From NCBI RefSeq assembly GCF_902833055.1, contig NZ_CADFEJ010000011.1, forward strand, positions 1-64,000: a stretch of 64,000 nt of DNA, read 5' to 3'. Made by a program: the position numbers and the translations under genes. How positions within the stretch are numbered: position 1 is the stretch's first letter; each line of letters opens with the position of its first letter. This document shows, one piece after another, positions 59,912 through 64,000 of this stretch. This DNA is from Burkholderia territorii. Lineage in GTDB: Bacteria > Pseudomonadota > Gammaproteobacteria > Burkholderiales > Burkholderiaceae. The notes under the pieces were generated by a model that saw only the letters and a program-made list of their open reading frames with translations, was not told the origin of the DNA and ran no database searches.

Positions 59912-61060
59912 ATGAAATTCCGTCATTCCCTGTTGTCGGTATCGGTCGTATCCGCGGTAGCTCTCCTCTCGCAACAGGTCGCCCAGGCGGCCGACTCGAC
60001 CGACGTCAAGATCGGCTTCGCCGCGCCGCTCACCGGCGTGAACGCGGGTTACGGCAAGGATCTCCAGAACGGCGTGCAGCTCGCGCTCGACGACGCGGCC
60101 GCGCAGAAGATCCAGATCGCCGGCAAGCCCGCGCACTTCAACCTCGTCGTGCAGGACGACCAGGCCGACCCGCGTATCGGCGTGCAGGCCGCGCAGGCGC
60201 TCGTCGACCAGAACGTGTCGGTGGTGGTCGGCCACTTCAACTCGGGCACGACGATCCCGGCGTCGGTGGTCTACGACAAGGCCGGCATTCCGGTGATCGA
60301 TCCGGCCGCCACCAACCCGACGCTCACGTCGCGCGGGCTCGCGAACATGTTCATGGTGATCGCGACCGACGGCCAGAACGCCGGCAACGCCGGCAAATAC
60401 GCCGTGGACGTCACCAAGGCGAAGCGCATCGCGATCATCGACGATCGCACCGCGTTCGGGCAGGGCGAGGCCGACGAGTTCGAGAAGGCGGTGAAGGCAG
60501 CCGGCGGCAACATCATCGGCCGCGAGTTCACCAGCAACCAGGCGGTCGACTTCCGCGCGCAGATCACGAGCCTGAAGGGCAAGAACCCCGACCTGATCTT
60601 CTTCGGCGGGCTCGACTCGCTCGCCGCGAACTTCATCAAGCAGATGCGCCAGCTCGGATTGAATGCGCAGTTCGTCGGCGGCGGCGGCGTGAAGGACAAC
60701 GAGTTCATCAAGATCGCGGGCCCGGCCGCGGAAGGCGCGATGGCATGGGAATACGGACGGCCGCTCGACGAGCTGCCGCAGGGCAAGGATTTCGAGCAGC
60801 GGTTCAAGAAGCGCTTCGGTGTCGACGTGCTGTCGTATGCGCAGTTCGGCTACGACGCGGCGTGGGCGGCGATCAAGGCGATGCAGGCGGCCAACTCGAC
60901 CGATCCGAAGGTCTATCGCCCGGCGTTGAAGAAAATCGACTTCGAAGGTGTCACCGGCCGCATCTCGTTCGCGAATGATGGCTCGCTGAAGAGCGGGATG
61001 TCGACGCTGTATCAGGTGAAGAACGGTGCGTGGAAGACCATCGTGACGAAGGGGGGCTGA
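59912..61060 (+). CDS. Branched-chain amino acid-type ABC transporter substrate-binding protein (LivK-like)
   Basis: The product is 382 residues. A signal peptide ends AQA (about residue 26). The mature protein is a type I periplasmic binding protein: VKIGFAAPLTGVNAGYGKDLQNG, VVVGHFNSGTTIPAS, RIAIIDDRTAFGQGEADEF, SYAQFGYDAAWAAIKAM. The ATG at 59912 has AAGAGGAAC upstream. No permease or ATPase gene is next to it, so it works with a transporter encoded elsewhere. Leu/Ile/Val specificity is assumed by family only. Confidence 0.88.
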   Translation: MKFRHSLLSVSVVSAVALLSQQVAQAADSTDVKIGFAAPLTGVNAGYGKDLQNGVQLALDDAAAQKIQIAGKPAHFNLVVQDDQADPRIGVQAAQALVDQNVSVVVGHFNSGTTIPASVVYDKAGIPVIDPAATNPTLTSRGLANMFMVIATDGQNAGNAGKYAVDVTKAKRIAIIDDRTAFGQGEADEFEKAVKAAGGNIIGREFTSNQAVDFRAQITSLKGKNPDLIFFGGLDSLAANFIKQMRQLGLNAQFVGGGGVKDNEFIKIAGPAAEGAMAWEYGRPLDELPQGKDFEQRFKKRFGVDVLSYAQFGYDAAWAAIKAMQAANSTDPKVYRPALKKIDFEGVTGRISFANDGSLKSGMSTLYQVKNGAWKTIVTKGG

Positions 61061-61177
61061 TCGGGCGGAGTGGCGGCCTGGATAGCCGGGCCGCCCCGCG
61101 CGCGCGACGGCGCGGATACGGCCTCGCCCTCTCTGGCGAGATGCGCGTACCTGGGGATGCGCAGCCGGTAATAAAAC

Positions 61178-61200
61178 GATCGGCGCAGTCAGCGCCGATC
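61178..61200 (-). terminator. Terminator between binding-protein gene and GntR gene
   Basis: A perfect 9-bp stem (GATCGGCGC/GCGCCGATC) with a 5-nt loop. On the minus strand it is followed by GTTTTAT, which suits the end of the GntR gene. Confidence 0.6.
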
Positions 61201-61217
61201 TCATACGACGACTGATG
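61201..61217 (+). promoter_or_regulatory. Candidate GntR operator, downstream copy
   Basis: TCATACGACGACTGATG, identical at 16 of 17 positions to the site upstream of the GntR gene at 62132-62148. It sits downstream of both flanking genes, immediately after the terminator stem. Confidence 0.4.
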
Positions 61218-61276
61218 TTTTAACGATATTCACGGCAACCCGCGGCGATGCGCGGGCCGCGCGGGGGAGCGTCTCG

Positions 61277-62038
61277 TCAGCCCGCCTGCGTGTCGCGCTC
61301 CGCCTCGGCCGCCTCGTGCGCACGGCGCAGCCGTTCGCGGCTGTTGGTCAGGTGCGTGCGCATCGCGGCGCGCGCGGCTTCCGGGTCGTGACGCGCGATC
61401 GCTTCGTAAATGTCTTCGTGCTCGTGATTGAGCCGGCCGACATAGCGCTCGAGGTCGTCGCCGGCAAAACGCGCGGAATTCACGCGCGTGCGCGGAATGA
61501 TCGACGCGCCCAGCTGCGTCATGATGTCGACGAAGTAGCGGTTGCCGGTGGACTGCGCGATCTGCAGATGGAACTGGAAATCGAGCTGCGCGGTGTCGCG
61601 GCCGCCGCCCGCCCCCGACGCGATCGCATCGAGCGCACGCCGCAGCGCGGCCAGGTCGGTATCGTTCGCGCGCTGCGCGGCGAGGCTCGCGCATTCGCTT
61701 TCGAGGCTGATACGCAGTTCGAGCACGGCAAGCACGTCGCGCAGCGTCGTGATGGTCGCCGGATCGATGCCAAGCGTCTGACGGCGCGTCGGTTCGAGCA
61801 CGAAGCTGCCGATGCCATGGCGCGTCTCGATGAGGCCGCTCGCCTGCATCCGCGAGATCGCTTCGCGCACGACCGTGCGGCTGACGCCCTGCGCCGCCAT
61901 GACTTCGGTTTCGGTCGGCAGCTTGTCGCCGGGACGCAGCGTGCCGTTTTCGATCTGCGCGGTCAGCGCGTCGACGACATCTTGTGCGAGGCTGCGTGCG
62001 CGACGGCGCGGCGCTGCGGGAAGCGTGGGCACGGACAT
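61277..62038 (-). CDS. FadR-subfamily GntR transcriptional regulator
   Basis: The product is 253 residues. A winged helix-turn-helix at about 15-80 (GDKLPTETEVMAAQGVSRTVVREAISRMQASGLI) precedes an all-helical FCD ligand-binding domain (about 95-235) with Asp/His metal-site candidates (LDFQFHLQIAQ, LNHEHEDIYEAI). The ATG at 62038 has AAAGGA. A longer frame to 62128 is less likely, as it would run over the -10 element. It is divergent from gudD and probably represses it and itself. Confidence 0.9.
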   Translation of the reverse strand: MSVPTLPAAPRRRARSLAQDVVDALTAQIENGTLRPGDKLPTETEVMAAQGVSRTVVREAISRMQASGLIETRHGIGSFVLEPTRRQTLGIDPATITTLRDVLAVLELRISLESECASLAAQRANDTDLAALRRALDAIASGAGGGRDTAQLDFQFHLQIAQSTGNRYFVDIMTQLGASIIPRTRVNSARFAGDDLERYVGRLNHEHEDIYEAIARHDPEAARAAMRTHLTNSRERLRRAHEAAEAERDTQAG

Positions 62039-62113
62039 GAGGCCGGTTCCTTTTTGAATGATCGTGATGTGAGCCGAGGGTTTACGCGGGGTTTGAGCGA
62101 ACGCCGATGATTC

Positions 62114-62148
62114 ATTATACTGCGTCACAAGTCATCCGACGACTGATG
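62114..62148 (-). promoter_or_regulatory. GntR gene promoter and candidate operator
   Basis: A perfect minus-strand TATAAT (62114-62119) lies 76 bp before the regulator's start codon. The 17-bp site TCATCCGACGACTGATG (62132-62148), with TCATC and GATGA ends, overlaps where its -35 element would be. It lies 315 bp from gudD. This placement fits autorepression. Confidence 0.5.
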
Positions 62149-62462
62149 ATCGAGACACGGATCTCCTGTCGACCGAGGCCGGCGCACGAGCGCCTGCCGG
62201 GTCCCGTGGTTCGCGATCGGCCGGCATTCGCGCTTGCGCGCGGCTGCCGGCGCCCGGTTTCACGGTCGGCCGAAGCATGCATCCGCGCTTGCTCCAGTCT
62301 GCCGCGACGCCGGCATCGAGCGGGTCGCCCTCACCCTGTCGGGTTGCTGTCGACATGCGGGCTTGCGCGCCGCGCACGTCGGTTGTCGAATGATCGCACC
62401 TCCCGCCGCGCGCGGCAAAGCTTTTGCCGCACGGCATCGCCCACTCTTTCGCCATCGCCGCC
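62149..62462. other. Upstream region of gudD
   Basis: About 314 bp with no supported gene. It must contain the gudD promoter and leader. No clear core promoter hexamers were found by eye. Confidence 0.5.
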
Positions 62463-63815
62463 ATGAACGCCGTCACTGCCTCGCCTACCCACGACACGCC
62501 ACGCATCGTCGAGCTGCAAGCCATACCGGTCGCCGGCCACGACAGCATGCTGCTCAACCTGAGCGGCGCGCATGGCCCGTTCTTCACCCGCAACCTCGTG
62601 ATCCTGAAGGATAGCGCGGGCCGCACCGGCGTCGGCGAGGTGCCGGGCGGCGAAAGCATCCGCCGCACGCTCGACGATGCACGCGCGCTCGTCGTCGGCC
62701 AGCCGGTCGGCAACTACCATGCGGTGCTCAACGACGTGCGGCGTACCTTTGCCGACCGCGACGCGAGCGGCCGCGGGCTGCAGACCTTCGACCTGCGCAC
62801 CACGATCCACGCGGTCACCGCGCTCGAAGCCGCGCTGCTCGACCTGCTCGGCCAGCATCTCGGCGTGCCCGTGGCCGCCCTGCTCGGCGAGGGACAGCAG
62901 CGCGAGCGCGTCGAAATGCTCGGTTACCTGTTCTACGTCGGCGACCGCAAGCAAACCGCGCTGCCCTATCGCGACGGGCGCGACGCGACCGACGACTGGA
63001 CACGCGTACGCGACGAGGCCGCGCTCACGCCCGAGGCGGTCGTGCGCCTCGCCGAAGCCGCGCATGCGCGCTACGGGTTCAACGATTTCAAGCTGAAGGG
63101 CGGCGTGTTCGAAGGCGCACGCGAGGTCGAAGCCGTGACGGCGCTCGCCGAGCGCTTCCCCGACGCGCGCGTGACGCTCGATCCGAACGGCGCATGGTCG
63201 CTCGACGAGGCCGTGCGGCTGTGCCGCGACCTGCATCACGTGCTCGCGTATGCGGAAGATCCGTGCGGTGCGGAAAACGGCTACTCGGGCCGCGAGGTGA
63301 TGGCCGAATTCCGCCGCGCGACCGGGCTGCCGACGGCGACCAACATGATCGCGACCGACTGGCGGCAGATGGGCCACGCGGTGCAGTTGCAGGCGGTCGA
63401 CATCCCGCTGGCCGATCCGCACTTCTGGACGATGCAGGGCTCGGTGCGCGTCGCGCAGATGTGCCGCGACTGGGGCCTCACGTGGGGTTCGCATTCGAAC
63501 AATCACTTCGACGTGTCGCTCGCGATGTTCACGCACGTCGCGGCCGCCGCGCCCGGCCAGGTCACCGCGATCGACACGCACTGGATCTGGCAGGACGGCG
63601 AACGGCTGGCGCGCGAGCCGCTGAAGATCGAGAACGGGCTCGTGGAAGTGCCGAAGCGTCCGGGCCTCGGCGTCGACATCGACATGGATGCGGTCGCGCG
63701 CGCACACGAGCTGTACAAGCAACATGCGCTCGGCGCGCGCGACGATGCAGCCGCGATGCAGTATCTGATTCCGGGATGGACGTTCAACAACAAGCGCCCG
63801 TGCCTCGTGCGCTGA
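62463..63815 (+). CDS. gudD: Glucarate dehydratase
   Basis: The product is 450 residues, an enolase-superfamily mandelate racemase group member of normal GudD length. It has the catalytic K-x-K in FKLKGG (K210, K212), metal-ligand segments LDPNGAWS and YAEDPCG, and His344 in GSHSNNHFD. It removes water from D-glucarate to give 5-keto-4-deoxyglucarate. The ATG at 62463 has a weak ribosome-binding site. A TTG start 13 codons earlier is possible. The adjacent FadR-type GntR regulator fits sugar-acid control. Confidence 0.9.
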   Translation: MNAVTASPTHDTPRIVELQAIPVAGHDSMLLNLSGAHGPFFTRNLVILKDSAGRTGVGEVPGGESIRRTLDDARALVVGQPVGNYHAVLNDVRRTFADRDASGRGLQTFDLRTTIHAVTALEAALLDLLGQHLGVPVAALLGEGQQRERVEMLGYLFYVGDRKQTALPYRDGRDATDDWTRVRDEAALTPEAVVRLAEAAHARYGFNDFKLKGGVFEGAREVEAVTALAERFPDARVTLDPNGAWSLDEAVRLCRDLHHVLAYAEDPCGAENGYSGREVMAEFRRATGLPTATNMIATDWRQMGHAVQLQAVDIPLADPHFWTMQGSVRVAQMCRDWGLTWGSHSNNHFDVSLAMFTHVAAAAPGQVTAIDTHWIWQDGERLAREPLKIENGLVEVPKRPGLGVDIDMDAVARAHELYKQHALGARDDAAAMQYLIPGWTFNNKRPCLVR

Positions 63816-63827
63816 GCGCGGGACGCG

Positions 63828-63847
63828 CCGGGCGGCGGCCCGCCCGG
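63828..63847 (+). terminator. Hairpin after gudD
   Basis: An 8-bp stem (CCGGGCGG/CCGCCCGG) with a 4-nt loop 13 bp after the gudD stop. There is no T-run. It lies between convergent genes. Confidence 0.4.
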
Positions 63848-63870
63848 TCGAAAGTCCTGGCCGGCTGAGC

Positions 63871-64000
63871 CTATCCGGCCAGCCCGATCCCCCGCGCCAT
63901 TCCCGACGCGGCGAACACGATGACCATCACGAGCATGGCCTGCCAGTGGCCGATCCGCACGTAGGTTCGTGCGCGGCCCAGATCGGGCATTTGCCGTTGC
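63871..64000 (-). CDS. Small membrane protein, C-terminal part (DUF2214-like)
   Basis: An open frame enters from the window edge and ends at a TAG at 63871. The 43 visible residues hold one strong membrane helix (WQAMLVMVIVFAASGMA) and end GIGLAG. The ending MARGIGL resembles DUF2214-family proteins as I recall them. The rest is outside the window. Confidence 0.45.
   Translation of the reverse strand, partial: QRQMPDLGRARTYVRIGHWQAMLVMVIVFAASGMARGIGLAG

Overview
The window is GC-rich and densely coded, and it looks like a chromosome of a Burkholderia species, probably of the Burkholderia cepacia complex. The pointers are a complete arginine succinyltransferase (ast/aru) pathway beside aot-type transport genes and an AraC-family ArgR, the hopanoid tail genes hpnI-hpnL, a Tat-exported PlcN-type phospholipase C, an MdtABC-type RND pump, and a GC-flanked repeat family with a TTACTTTTCTTTG hairpin that I recall from Burkholderia intergenic regions. 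The assignment rests on gene content, not on a database search.

Positions 1-18220 (minus strand) hold the most unusual locus, an apparently single-direction run of ten genes for secreted or membrane redox proteins. In transcription order they are: a multicopper-oxidase half carrying a type 1 site and two HxH motifs (16652-18220); a second half carrying the other two HxH motifs (15034-16641); a 2744-residue secreted protein with copper-ligand-free cupredoxin domains fused to Ig-like, SdrD-like, TIG-like and beta-helix regions (6782-15016); a small secreted protein of unknown function; two LolA/LolB-like proteins; a monoheme cytochrome fused to a periplasmic-binding-protein-like domain; a Cyc2-like monoheme cytochrome-porin; a di-heme lipoprotein cytochrome; and the N-terminus of a CcsB-type cytochrome maturation protein. 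My inference is a cell-surface copper/heme electron-transfer system, possibly for oxidation of an extracellular metal or phenolic substrate. The substrate is unknown.

Positions 18221-35100: a 754-bp gap with tandem hairpins, an IclR regulator, the mdtABC efflux operon, a VOC protein, a NYN-LOTUS RNase-like protein, an atypical SDR, a periplasmic peroxiredoxin, and a pair of plus-strand signalling genes (PAS-degenerate GGDEF-EAL, then HDOD-GAF).

Positions 35124-47800 form an arginine/ornithine uptake and catabolism island. aotQ-aotM-aotP-argR and astC-aruF-aruG-astD-astB-astE are followed by a separately promoted aotJ, all on the minus strand. GTCGCAA-core sequences in front of all three units suggest a shared ArgR regulon. 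A pair of 269-bp inverted repeats sits between argR and astC.

Positions 47994-53350 hold hpnI-hpnJ-hpnK-hpnL, which modify the hopanoid side chain to the cyclitol ether, followed by a BamE-like lipoprotein. Positions 53992-64000 are a mixed region: LLM flavin oxidoreductase, alpha/beta hydrolase, pdxY, plcN, a branched-chain amino-acid-type binding protein, a FadR-type GntR regulator with two near-identical candidate operators, gudD (glucarate dehydratase), and the C-terminus of a small membrane protein. I saw no rRNA, tRNA, CRISPR array, prophage or insertion sequence.
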